From positions 310,001 to 374,000 of the forward strand of contig JAJTJC010000035.1 in NCBI GenBank assembly GCA_021295155.1: DNA of 64,000 nucleotides, given 5' to 3'. The position numbers and the translations under genes were made by a program. The notes under the pieces were generated by a model. The model was not told where the DNA came from. It searched no databases and worked only from the letters and a program-made list of their open reading frames with translations. This stretch comes from Flavobacteriaceae bacterium D16. GTDB lineage: Bacteria; Bacteroidota; Bacteroidia; Flavobacteriales; Flavobacteriaceae. This document shows, piece by piece, positions 33,405 to 41,918 of this stretch (within the stretch, counting starts at the first letter, position 1; the number at the start of each line of letters is the position of its first letter).

Positions 33405-34249
33405 TAAAAGTTCGCATTGCAGGGGTTCCCGAGCACTTTAATTTTCCCTGGCTTATGGCCATTGAGGAAGGTTCTTTCGCAGACAAGGGAATAGATCTGC
33501 AATGGGAAGACGTTCCTGAAGGAACAGGCCGTATGTGCGACATGTTAGCTGACGATCAAACCGATTTGGCTATCATTCTAACTGAAGGTATTGTGAAAAG
33601 CATCGCCTCTGGCAACCAGGTAAAGATCCTGCAGGAGTTTATTGCTTCTCCCCTGCTGTGGGGTGTGCATGTGGCTCACAAAAGTCCTTATGCTGATCCC
33701 TCTGAGTTAGAGGGCGCAAAGGTTGCCATAAGTCGTTTTGGTAGTGGGAGTCATCTTATGGCCTTTGTTCATGCCAGCAATAAGGGATGGGACACCGAGG
33801 ATCTGAAGTTTGAAGTAGTAAACACCCTGGAGGGCGCAGTCAAGGCCTTGGAAGCAGGATGGGCAGATTATTTCATGTGGGAGCATTTCACCACTAAGCC
33901 CCTGGTGGATAAACAAGTATTCAGAAGGCTGGAAGATTGCCCCACTCCCTGGCCATGTTTTGTGATTGCAGCACGACAGTCTTTTTGGGATCAAAACCGT
34001 CAGCTTGCCAAAGAAATTTTAACGACTATTAATGGATATACCAGGGAGTTTAAGCAGATTCCCAGTATAGACCGAACCCTGGCCAACCGGTATAATCAGC
34101 AATTGGAAGATATCAGGGAATGGCTTGCAATAACGCGATGGAGTCAATATCAAATAGATAGTCAAGTACTTAATAATGTAATAGATACATTATTTAACCT
34201 AAACTTATTATCCAACAAAATAAATACGGAAGATATACTTACCAATTGA
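33401..34249 (+). CDS. cytosolic periplasmic-binding-fold protein (NMT1/THI5-like)
   Basis: 282 residues. The fold is that of type II substrate-binding proteins: 'VRIAGVPEHFNFPWLMAIEEGSF' then 'GIDLQWEDVPEGTGRMCDMLADDQTDLAIILTEGIV' split over the first lobe, and 'LEGAKVAISRFGSGSHLMA' in the second. No signal peptide and no permease or ATPase gene nearby, so it is not an ordinary importer component. It starts within the phosphorylase stop codon. It could bind a pyrimidine-like ligand or be an enzyme like the pyrimidine synthase THI5, but the CCCFC motif of THI5 is absent. Confidence 0.75.
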   Translation: MIKVRIAGVPEHFNFPWLMAIEEGSFADKGIDLQWEDVPEGTGRMCDMLADDQTDLAIILTEGIVKSIASGNQVKILQEFIASPLLWGVHVAHKSPYADPSELEGAKVAISRFGSGSHLMAFVHASNKGWDTEDLKFEVVNTLEGAVKALEAGWADYFMWEHFTTKPLVDKQVFRRLEDCPTPWPCFVIAARQSFWDQNRQLAKEILTTINGYTREFKQIPSIDRTLANRYNQQLEDIREWLAITRWSQYQIDSQVLNNVIDTLFNLNLLSNKINTEDILTN

Positions 34250-34904
34250 TGGGTTGTTGTCCGCTCCCGTTTAAGATTTGATTGGTTTGGCTAAAGTGTT
34301 TATTGCCAAACCAATGTCCGCGGTTGGCACTTAATGGCGAGGGGTGACCAGAAGTAAGAATATGGTGTTTTGAAGCATCTATCAATGATGCCTTCTTTTT
34401 AGCATAGCCTCCCCATAAAAGAAAAACAATCCCTTCCCGTTTTGAGGATAGCTGTCTAATTACGGCGTCTGTAAAAATCTCCCACCCTTTTTTTTGGTGA
34501 CTTCCAGCCTGTCTTGCCCGAACCGTCAGCGTAGCATTGAGTAAAAGCACTCCCTGATCTCCCCATGAGGTAAGATCGCCGTTTTCAGGATAGGGCTTAC
34601 CAAGGTCGGCCTGCATTTCCTTGAAAATATTGATCAGTGAAGGTGGATGTGCCATCCCTTTTTGAACAGAAAAACACAATCCATGTGCCTGGCCCGGACC
34701 ATGGTAGGGATCCTGACCAATGATAACCACTTTGGTCTTGTCGAAGGGACTGTATTCAAAAGCATTGAAAATATCCTTCCCCTTGGGATAGCAGGTATTT
34801 TTACGGTATTCTTCCCTGACAAATGAGGCCAATTCCTGAAAGTAAGGCTTATCAAACTCCTCTTGCATCTGCTGCTTCCAACTCTGATGTATATTGACGT
34901 TCAT
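34239..34904 (-). CDS. ung: uracil-DNA glycosylase, family 1
   Basis: 221 residues from the ATG at 34904, supported by a consensus promoter at 34923-34953. The catalytic motif is GQDPYHG (Asp65 activates water); 'PPSLINIFKEM', 'LLLNATLTVR' and the His motif HPSPLSANRG are all present. It removes uracil from DNA to start base-excision repair. It converges on the binding-fold protein with an 11-bp overlap. Confidence 0.95.
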   Translation of the reverse strand: MNVNIHQSWKQQMQEEFDKPYFQELASFVREEYRKNTCYPKGKDIFNAFEYSPFDKTKVVIIGQDPYHGPGQAHGLCFSVQKGMAHPPSLINIFKEMQADLGKPYPENGDLTSWGDQGVLLLNATLTVRARQAGSHQKKGWEIFTDAVIRQLSSKREGIVFLLWGGYAKKKASLIDASKHHILTSGHPSPLSANRGHWFGNKHFSQTNQILNGSGQQPINW

Positions 34905-34922
34905 GATTGTCCTGCCTACAGG

Positions 34923-34953
34923 CAAAAGTAAATCATTCGTCTTTGTAGCGCAA
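34923..34953 (-). promoter_or_regulatory. consensus promoter of ung
   Basis: On the minus strand TTG (complement of 34951-34953), 20-nt spacer, TACTTTTG (complement of 34923-34930), an exact TAnnTTTG. Expected leader about 12 nt. It rules out the longer ung frame whose first codon falls in the -7 box. Confidence 0.65.
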
Positions 34954-34971
34954 TGGTAAAAGAAGGGAGGT

Positions 34972-36036
34972 TTAGCGTTCTAAGTAAGCCAATTGATCCT
35001 GTAGTAGTTGGTTTTGAGAAATGCGGAGTTCAAGTTCCTCAATATAATTTAAGGCCTTTTTACTTTTATTGTACTCATAAGCTTTTGAAGCCCAAAGCTT
35101 TGCCTCTTTCAGATCTTCCAAATACTCATAAACTACTGCTAAATTATGGCAGGCCATAGCTTGCAATTTATTTTTATTTACAGAGAGTTCCTTTTTCCAT
35201 AGAGCGATAGCACCATGCCAATCCTCCTCCGCAATCTTATCCTGTGCGGCGATAAAACCCGCTGTACCTTTAGCGTAGTAGGGTCGGAAAATTGTTTTTT
35301 CCAGAGGTTGCAGGCGGGAGCCGTAAGCAATACCCGTGCCCCTGCTTTTGATTACCAAAGAATCCTGTATTGTACCCATATTGAGGTACGCTTTTAGTGG
35401 GCTGCTTCCTGTAGCGCTGGAGCTTATCTGATCTTCGAATGTAAATTCGTCCAATACTAAGTTTTGAAAAGGATCATATATTTTCCACCCATTCTCTATC
35501 AACGTTTCCAGGGTTAGTTCATGGCCTTTTTTGGCTACATCTGTTCGCATCAGATCACGCTCATAGATCTTTGCCTTTTTTATGGTAATTTGAGTGTCTG
35601 TCTGGTAATAATCCAATGAAAAAACGGCATCAAGCTCATGACGTTCACAAAAAGCCCGTATATCCTGCCAGGAATTGGGTGTTGGTTGTCCTCCTTCGGT
35701 TCTTATTAGATCCCCTACTTCGGAAAGATTAATAATGGTATCAAATCTTGGGTCTTGTAGTAGCTTTTTCAACAGACCGTCTACGGCAGCATCAATACCT
35801 TTTTCAGTCAGAAACTCATCATCTCTGGAAACAAGCGCATCTATATTTTTTGCGGGCGAATTTTCTTTTTGGCTGTAACTGATATTCCTGACAACTCCTA
35901 TTCTTTTAACCGTATTTGGGAGTTGCACTGGCGCTGGTTCTACAATGCCTATAGCCAACTCCTTTGTACTGCTACAGCTTATTGAGAACAATAGCAGCAA
36001 TAAGGAAATGAGTATATAAGTAGATTGTTTTTTCAT
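34972..36036 (-). CDS. DUF6340 lipoprotein, copy 1
   Basis: 354 residues with lipobox SISC (Cys21). 'ELAIGIVEPAPVQLPNTVKRIGVVR' near the start, 'LDAVFSLDYYQTDTQI' and the conserved 'HELTLETLIENGWKIYDPFQNLVLDEF' (in pieces) define the family. The C-terminal ~90 residues look like a TPR/SEL1-like pair ('AMACHNLAVVYEYLEDLKEAKLWASKAYEY'). Function unknown; envelope location. It lies 31 bp downstream of a paralogue in the same direction. Confidence 0.8.
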   Translation of the reverse strand: MKKQSTYILISLLLLLFSISCSSTKELAIGIVEPAPVQLPNTVKRIGVVRNISYSQKENSPAKNIDALVSRDDEFLTEKGIDAAVDGLLKKLLQDPRFDTIINLSEVGDLIRTEGGQPTPNSWQDIRAFCERHELDAVFSLDYYQTDTQITIKKAKIYERDLMRTDVAKKGHELTLETLIENGWKIYDPFQNLVLDEFTFEDQISSSATGSSPLKAYLNMGTIQDSLVIKSRGTGIAYGSRLQPLEKTIFRPYYAKGTAGFIAAQDKIAEEDWHGAIALWKKELSVNKNKLQAMACHNLAVVYEYLEDLKEAKLWASKAYEYNKSKKALNYIEELELRISQNQLLQDQLAYLER

Positions 36037-36067
36037 GAAACCAGGTTTTACCGGTATATTGGATCCA

Positions 36068-37117
36068 TTAGCGGGAAGTAAGTTGCTCCCTGAGTATATC
36101 GTCCTGGCTCTGGCGAAATCTAAGCGTATTCAGATAGCGCAGGGCATCCCTGTTCCTGTAATCCACATAAGATTTTGAGGCCCACTCTATCGCAGCATCA
36201 AGATTGCCGTTTATTTCATTGATTATAGCCATATTGTAACAAGCCCTTCCCGCGATTTTTGGTTTGGGATTGTTCACCTCGAGTTGCCATAATTCAGCAG
36301 CCCCGTCCCAATCACCAGCCTGAGCTCTTCGTTTTGCGATCTCGAAGTTCCCATTCCCGCGCACAAAATAATCCCTTGCAATACGTCTCCTTGTGGGTAG
36401 TAATCGGTTGGTGTAACTTTCACCAAGGATCGTACTTCGCTCCATAACGGCCTCTTTTCTATTTTGAATGGCTTCATATGCTTTCACGGGGTTTATTCCT
36501 TTACCGGAAACAAAAACCTGTCCTTCGCAAAGAAACTCATCTGCCAACCACTGTCTGTTGAGGTCATAAATTCTCCACCCATTCTTTATTAAGGTGTTCA
36601 ATTGCAATTCATGTGCAGGAACATTTACCTTGATTCCAAGGTCATTAGGAAGCTGCAGAGTAGTCAGGTTATAGGATACCCTTGTGTCCGTGTCATATAG
36701 GGCTAGTGAAAAGATAACATCAACCTCATTTTCCCGGCATAGCCTTTCTACTTCATCCCACGAGAGTGATGCCGGAAGTATACCAAGCCCTTTCTTTATT
36801 TCTTCGTCATCTATAATTTTGATTTCTTCAAATGCACCATTTTGCTCTAAAGCCCTGGATAATGCTTCTACAGCAGCCTGTGCTCCGTGCAAATCGAGCA
36901 TTTTTCCTTCTGCAGATAAAATCTGGTCTATTTTGTCTGCGTTTTTATTTTTCTCGGAAGGCAGGCTTCGATTGATGATGCCAATTTTTTTGGCCTCAGG
37001 AGATAAGGTAACCATGGCCGGATCGGTAACCCCCATGGTGAGTCGGTTAGTAGCGCTGCATCCAATCAGCAAATTAATCAGCAGTGCAGCCGAAAATAAC
37101 AAATGAAGTCTTTTCAT
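36068..37117 (-). CDS. DUF6340 lipoprotein, copy 2
   Basis: 349 residues, lipobox LIGC (Cys20). Same domain order as the following gene: 'RLTMGVTDPAMVTLSPEAKKIGII', 'VDVIFSLALYDTDTRV', 'HELQLNTLIKNGWRIYDLNRQWLADEF' (in pieces) and a TPR-like tail ('ACYNMAIINEINGNLDAAIEWASKSY'). The pair is a clear tandem duplication that has diverged widely. Probably co-transcribed. No partner of known function. Confidence 0.8.
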   Translation of the reverse strand: MKRLHLLFSAALLINLLIGCSATNRLTMGVTDPAMVTLSPEAKKIGIINRSLPSEKNKNADKIDQILSAEGKMLDLHGAQAAVEALSRALEQNGAFEEIKIIDDEEIKKGLGILPASLSWDEVERLCRENEVDVIFSLALYDTDTRVSYNLTTLQLPNDLGIKVNVPAHELQLNTLIKNGWRIYDLNRQWLADEFLCEGQVFVSGKGINPVKAYEAIQNRKEAVMERSTILGESYTNRLLPTRRRIARDYFVRGNGNFEIAKRRAQAGDWDGAAELWQLEVNNPKPKIAGRACYNMAIINEINGNLDAAIEWASKSYVDYRNRDALRYLNTLRFRQSQDDILREQLTSR

Positions 37118-37319
37118 GGGTTGTTTGTTAAGTCAATACCAATAACTTCCCATTTTCAAGCCTAAGGTTCCCTACTACTTAACATCTATTATGCCCGATT
37201 ATTGCCTGAAAACTTTAAAATTACCGTGTGTAATCAAGCAGTCAATCACCAGTCATCCCCAAAGCCAGGAGTCATTATCTGTGGGAATTGGCAGGGTTTT
37301 AGGTATCAGAGCTATTGAC

Positions 37320-37327
37320 TACCTTTG
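37320..37327 (+). promoter_or_regulatory. consensus -7 box of the mutS2 gene
   Basis: TACCTTTG, exact TAnnTTTG, 18 bp before the ATG at 37346; no TTG at the usual spacing. Confidence 0.45.
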
Positions 37328-37345
37328 CCCAGCATTATAAATCCT

Positions 37346-39517
37346 ATGAGCGGTATTCTTAAAAAGACATTACAGGATCTGGAATTTCCTTTAGTATTGG
37401 AACAGGTATCAGCCTATTGCAATACAGAGCTGGGAAAGGAAATGGTTTTGCAAATAAGTCCGATTAAGGATACTGAGGAATTGCACAATAACCTGGGTAA
37501 AACATCCGAATACCTCTCCTCTTTCAGTAACGAGAACAGAATCCCCAACCACGGTTTCGATTCAATTAATCAGGAATTGCAACTACTTGCCATCGAAAAC
37601 ACTTTGCTGGAAATCAGCGGGTTTCGAAAAATAGCTCACATCTGTCTTGCCATAAGCACTCATAAAAAGTTTTACAAGAAATTTGAGGAATACTATCCTT
37701 TGCTGAATCAAACCGCCGATACCCTGGTGGAAAATCAGGAAATTCCTGAACAGATCGGACAGGTAGTTGATCGATTTGGTGAGATAAAGGATAGAGCTTC
37801 CGAATCCTTGTATCGTATCCGTCGTGAAATAAACCAGGTACGGGCTAAGATTAACCAGAGTTTTAATGCCGCCCTTAGCCGATATCACGCCTCGGAGTTT
37901 CTGGACGATATTCGGGAGTCTGTGGTAGAAAACCGAAGGGTTTTGGCCGTAAAAGCCATGTATCGCAAAAAAGTAAAAGGCACCGTGATGGGCAACTCCA
38001 AAACAGGGAGTATTGTCTATGTAGAGCCGGAGGCTGCCCTGAGATACAGCAGGGAATTAAATAACCTGGAATTCGAGGAACGGGACGAAGTGCAGCGTAT
38101 ACTCCGCGAATTAACCAATGCTATAAGACCTTACAGGGATATACTAATATCGTATCAGGATTTTCTGGCCCACATTGACTTAACTGCAGCCAAAGCGAAA
38201 TATGCCAGGGAGATCAATGCAATTTTACCGGAAATCAATAAGGAACAGAAGCTCTTTTTGAGAGAAGCCTACCATCCCCTGCTGTTTTTGAGCAATAAAA
38301 AACTTAAGCAGAAGACCTGGCCGCAAACCATTGAACTTGGCCCGGAAAACAGGATAATTGTTATATCCGGACCCAATGCAGGAGGCAAGAGTATTACCCT
38401 GAAAACTATTGGCCTGCTCCAGTTAATGCTGCAAGCAGGACTTTTGATACCGGTTCATGAACGAAGTAGTATTTGTCTTTTTGATAAGATCCTTACCGAT
38501 ATCGGGGACAACCAATCCATTGAGAATCATTTAAGCACCTATAGTTACAGGCTTAAGAACATGAATCGCTTCCTTAAAAAGTGTGATGCGAACACCTTAT
38601 TTCTGATAGATGAGTTTGGTACGGGTAGTGATCCCGAGTTGGGGGGTGCCCTGGCAGAGATTTTTCTTGAGGTGTTTTATGAAGCTAGCTCTTTTGGGGT
38701 CATCACCACGCATTACGCTAATCTGAAGGCCCTGGCTAATGAATTACCGCATGCTACAAATGCGAACATGTTATTTAATTCAAATACCCTGCTGCCTACT
38801 TTTAAACTGGAGATGGGGCAACCGGGGAGCTCATTCACCTTTGAAGTTGCACAAAAAAATGGCATCCCTTATAGTCTGATCAACCGCGCGAAAAAGAAAG
38901 TATCCAGAGGTAAGGTCCGCTTTGATGCTACCATAGCAAAACTGCAGAAGGAACGCTCTAAAATGGCGCAAACAGGGAGTAGACTCCAGGAAGAAGAAGT
39001 TAAAGCAAGAGATGAAGCTAAAAAGCATAAAACATTAAGCGCCAAATTGAAACATAAACTTGAAAATTATCAGGAACTATACGATCACAATCAACGAATG
39101 ATCCATCTTGGCAATAAGGTAAACACCGCTGCAGAACTTTATTTTCAGGATAAGAAGAAAAGGGTTCTGGTTTCTGAATTACTACGGATCGTTGAAACTG
39201 AAAACAGTAAACGCAAGAAGAAAACGGCACGTGAAACCAAAGCAGAGCGGGAACGTAAAGCCAAGGTAGCCCAGGAACTTAAGGAAGAAGTTAAGGTTGT
39301 CCGTAAAGCTAAAAAGGAGAGTCGTAAAAAGGAACAGCAAGCTGAGAAGAACAAACCCAGACCCGTTTTTAACATTGGTGACCGGGTAAGATTATTTGAC
39401 GGCAAAGCTGTGGGAAGTATCGATAGCCTTGAAAAAGGAAAGGCTGTAGTGAACTATGGGGTCTTTACGACTAATGTCAGTGTAGATCAATTGGAACTGG
39501 TAGAAAAGCGTAAATGA
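37346..39517 (+). CDS. MutS2-type ATPase without Smr domain
   Basis: 723 residues from the ATG at 37346, 18 bp after a -7 box. The core is MutS-like: clamp/lever helices (20-300), Walker A SGPNAGGKS (341-349), 'DIGDNQSIENHLSTYSYRL' and Walker B 'LFLIDEFGTGSDPELGGAL'. A long charged coiled coil (about 520-660) follows, then a small beta barrel 'FNIGDRVRLFDGKAVGSI' (KOW-like). The C-terminal Smr nuclease domain of B. subtilis MutS2 (about 785 aa) is missing. MutS2 acts in recombination control or on collided ribosomes; without Smr the second role would differ. It overlaps the DCC gene by 4 nt. Confidence 0.85.
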   Translation: MSGILKKTLQDLEFPLVLEQVSAYCNTELGKEMVLQISPIKDTEELHNNLGKTSEYLSSFSNENRIPNHGFDSINQELQLLAIENTLLEISGFRKIAHICLAISTHKKFYKKFEEYYPLLNQTADTLVENQEIPEQIGQVVDRFGEIKDRASESLYRIRREINQVRAKINQSFNAALSRYHASEFLDDIRESVVENRRVLAVKAMYRKKVKGTVMGNSKTGSIVYVEPEAALRYSRELNNLEFEERDEVQRILRELTNAIRPYRDILISYQDFLAHIDLTAAKAKYAREINAILPEINKEQKLFLREAYHPLLFLSNKKLKQKTWPQTIELGPENRIIVISGPNAGGKSITLKTIGLLQLMLQAGLLIPVHERSSICLFDKILTDIGDNQSIENHLSTYSYRLKNMNRFLKKCDANTLFLIDEFGTGSDPELGGALAEIFLEVFYEASSFGVITTHYANLKALANELPHATNANMLFNSNTLLPTFKLEMGQPGSSFTFEVAQKNGIPYSLINRAKKKVSRGKVRFDATIAKLQKERSKMAQTGSRLQEEEVKARDEAKKHKTLSAKLKHKLENYQELYDHNQRMIHLGNKVNTAAELYFQDKKKRVLVSELLRIVETENSKRKKKTARETKAERERKAKVAQELKEEVKVVRKAKKESRKKEQQAEKNKPRPVFNIGDRVRLFDGKAVGSIDSLEKGKAVVNYGVFTTNVSVDQLELVEKRK

Positions 39518-39921
39518 GTACAGAACATCAGATTGTTTTATTCGATGGGGTTTGTAATCTCTGTAATCGCGCCATACAGTTTATAATTAAGCGCGATAAA
39601 GCAGACCGCTATCGTTTTGCTCCTCTTCAGAGCGATCTGGGTAAGAAGCTGACTACAGAGCGGAATATTGATACCCGGAAAATAGATTCCATCATCCTGA
39701 TAGAGCCGGGAAAGGCTTATTACATAAAGGCTCCTGCCGCCCTGAGGATAGGTAAAAAATTTGGGGGTTTGTGGGGCCTCCTCGCAATTTTTGAATGGGT
39801 ACCACCAGTGATCAGCAATTGGGTGTATGATCTGTTAGCCAGAAACCGATATAGGTGGTTTGGACGCAAAGAGCAGTGTATGATCCCCAGCCCAGAACTA
39901 AAACAAAAATTCCTCGACTAA
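39514..39921 (+). CDS. DCC-family thiol-disulfide oxidoreductase-like protein
   Basis: 135 residues. The DCC-family motif DGVCNLCNR at 11-19 gives a Cys-x2-Cys pair, followed by 'FIIKRDKADRYRFAPLQSD' (in pieces) and an 'IEPGKAYYIKAPAALRI' block. These small proteins have a thioredoxin-like fold; substrates are unknown. It starts in the mutS2 stop codon, and its own stop abuts the stop of the DUF1704 gene on the other strand with no intervening base. Confidence 0.85.
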   Translation: MSTEHQIVLFDGVCNLCNRAIQFIIKRDKADRYRFAPLQSDLGKKLTTERNIDTRKIDSIILIEPGKAYYIKAPAALRIGKKFGGLWGLLAIFEWVPPVISNWVYDLLARNRYRWFGRKEQCMIPSPELKQKFLD

Positions 39922-41094
39922 TTACTTTAGATTGTCCAGGATGAAATCCAATGTCTTATCCTGACTTTGTTTCTTCTGGAAGGAGTTGTTTCCGTGGGTA
40001 ATTCTATTAGCAAGGCCCAAATCATTAAGGTAGTGTACCATTTGCTCATATTCCAGGGCAACCTTGCCCGTTAGCAGTACATCCATGGACTTCCCTTCCC
40101 TGTACCTGCGATATATCTTTTGAAGCCCGCTGAGATACAGTCGATCCTTGGTAAAACCTCCACCACGATGAGCGCGTAGCGTAATAGAAAACGCCTCATG
40201 TTTATTTAGCTTGTGCTGGTTGTGAATGAGGTCAAAGGTATCCGAAAAATTATACCCCTTAATTAAACTATCCGAAGCGATAACCCTGTAAGCTAGTTCC
40301 TTGAGTCTCTTTAAGGTAAGAGCCCCGCTCATGTATTCACTGAACACGGCAAGTCCTTCCTGGGTTTCCACATTTTTAGGGAACCCATGAGAAAAAATCT
40401 TTAACGGCTGCAGCAGTCCGTTGAAGGTAGTTACCAGATGGACACCTATCTCGTGGTTGGCCAGGGTGAGGAGTTGATTCTTACTGAACAGCGCATTGCG
40501 TTTAACCATCAATGTCTGCGTAGCATTACTCACCATAGCATCTGCAGCGATATGAGTCGAAAACCTGATATTGAGTGGGAAATCGTACTGTCTTGAAAAA
40601 TCTTCAAAATAGTTCCTGGCATCATTAGCCGTAAACACCTTTTCCATGTCCCCTGAAGGGGCTTCATCCGGGAAGTGAAGTATAAATTTGGCATTTTCAA
40701 CATCCCGTTCCCTTGGAGTGCCATATATCCTCAAAGAATTATAGTAGAATTCCTTTCCTCTTCCAATAGATTCAATACATTGAACCATATTGGCGTAGTG
40801 ATATATAACATCTTTGAAGAGCTGATATAAGCCCGGGTCCGATATCTTCTCCAAAGGCTGAGCAAAAAACAACCTGTGTAATTCATAGGGTTTAAATTTT
40901 TGCTTAGGATACTTAAATTCAGGTTCATATAAGTATTTGGATGCAAAAAAGCGGTGTTTTTCCTTTTCAACGTTGAGTGGGTTGACATAGGTGAGCAATT
41001 CTATGCGACGTACTAGCTGGTCCAGTGTTCTGTCAATCTCAAACAAGGCCGGGTATTTATCTTGCTGTACTGCCAGTTGCTCTTCTCTGCTCAT
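39922..41094 (-). CDS. DUF1704 metallopeptidase (QEGLA-motif, MATCAP-like)
   Basis: 390 residues, no signal peptide. The zinc motif HEIGVH (214-219, HExxxH) and the family motif TQEGLAVFSEY (244-254) are intact. The family is annotated as flavohemoglobin-expression-modulating QEGLA protein; eukaryotic relatives (MATCAP/KIAA0895) are tyrosine carboxypeptidases that remove the C-terminal Tyr of alpha-tubulin. The bacterial substrate is unknown, but a carboxypeptidase activity is expected from the fold. It overlaps the amidohydrolase gene by 4 nt and is the last of the ATP-grasp operon. Confidence 0.85.
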   Translation of the reverse strand: MSREEQLAVQQDKYPALFEIDRTLDQLVRRIELLTYVNPLNVEKEKHRFFASKYLYEPEFKYPKQKFKPYELHRLFFAQPLEKISDPGLYQLFKDVIYHYANMVQCIESIGRGKEFYYNSLRIYGTPRERDVENAKFILHFPDEAPSGDMEKVFTANDARNYFEDFSRQYDFPLNIRFSTHIAADAMVSNATQTLMVKRNALFSKNQLLTLANHEIGVHLVTTFNGLLQPLKIFSHGFPKNVETQEGLAVFSEYMSGALTLKRLKELAYRVIASDSLIKGYNFSDTFDLIHNQHKLNKHEAFSITLRAHRGGGFTKDRLYLSGLQKIYRRYREGKSMDVLLTGKVALEYEQMVHYLNDLGLANRITHGNNSFQKKQSQDKTLDFILDNLK

Positions 41095-41918
41095 AGTTCG
41101 GCTTTCACAAATTCTTTAGCCTGCAAAGGTATTAATTCTTTTAGTTGTTCCTTTACTATACTCACCACTTCCGGAAAAATAACTCCGCTATACTCGTCAC
41201 AATAAACTTTTGCTATTTCCGTGGCTAAGACAAGCGTATTGGGAAATGTTGTGGTGATGTACTTAAGAAAAAAACCATTCCCCTGAAAGGTATCGTTGAT
41301 TCGTGAGGTAGACTTAATACCATGTGGAAACTCGATCTCACTAAGCTTTATGCGCCAGGATTCCACAACAGCACCAAAGCGTTCATTGTCTATATTGGCA
41401 GTTCCCAGGTTCCAGGTAGGCACTTCCCGATCCCAGCGTTTCCAGTTATAGCTATGCATATCAAACACAATAACCTGCCGGTGTAACTGTTCCAGTTTCC
41501 TTATCAAAGCGTGGACTACCTGGTAAAAAGCGGTGTGTTTGTTCAGGCTGTGATCGTATTCTTCTTTAGGTAGCGTTTCCTTCCAGAGTGCCTTACCCCA
41601 GGCATCTGAATAGATTGCCCCATCAGGAGCTCGGTTCAGGTCGTATTCAAATCGGCTATCGCGTCCGGCAATTACGATGGGGTGCGTCTCCACCATTTCC
41701 CGGGTACAGGGATCTTCTTCGTACCAGCGGTCGTATTCTGTATGCAGGCAATTTTCCCATAGTGACTTTCGAAATTGATGCCCGTCATGTACAGCAGCAC
41801 ATACATAGGGTACATATTCAGCTATCTTCAAGGTAAAAGAATAGTCTTCTGCTACAGCTTCAAATACCTCTTCATTTTCTATACGGCCTATGATTTCGGA
41901 AACCGAAAGTCTATGCAT
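41091..41918 (-). CDS. N-formylglutamate-amidohydrolase-like enzyme
   Basis: 275 residues. The FGase fold: 'YVCAAVHDGHQFRKSL' with a metal-binding His-Asp-x-His, 'SRFEYDLNRAP' (substrate Arg and Asn), and 'VIVFDMHSYNWKR' (zinc His). Classical HutG cleaves N-formyl-glutamate in histidine breakdown, but there is no hut gene here; the enzyme is instead locked by overlaps between an ATP-grasp ligase (8 nt) and a DUF1704 peptidase (4 nt). It may remove an N-acyl group or a terminal Glu/Asp from the product of the ligase (inference). Confidence 0.8.
   Translation of the reverse strand: MHRLSVSEIIGRIENEEVFEAVAEDYSFTLKIAEYVPYVCAAVHDGHQFRKSLWENCLHTEYDRWYEEDPCTREMVETHPIVIAGRDSRFEYDLNRAPDGAIYSDAWGKALWKETLPKEEYDHSLNKHTAFYQVVHALIRKLEQLHRQVIVFDMHSYNWKRWDREVPTWNLGTANIDNERFGAVVESWRIKLSEIEFPHGIKSTSRINDTFQGNGFFLKYITTTFPNTLVLATEIAKVYCDEYSGVIFPEVVSIVKEQLKELIPLQAKEFVKAEL

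Noticed and set aside
33401-34249. THI5 pyrimidine synthase
   Set aside because: Fold is similar but the CCCFC motif is missing and no thiamine genes are nearby.
34941-34971. tRNA-like D-arm sequence (TAGCGCAATGGTA)
   Set aside because: No anticodon arm, T-loop or acceptor stem follows; it overlaps the ung promoter on the other strand.
41091-41918. hutG of a histidine-degradation operon
   Set aside because: No hutH, hutU or hutI gene is nearby; the gene is embedded in the ATP-grasp/DUF1704 operon instead.
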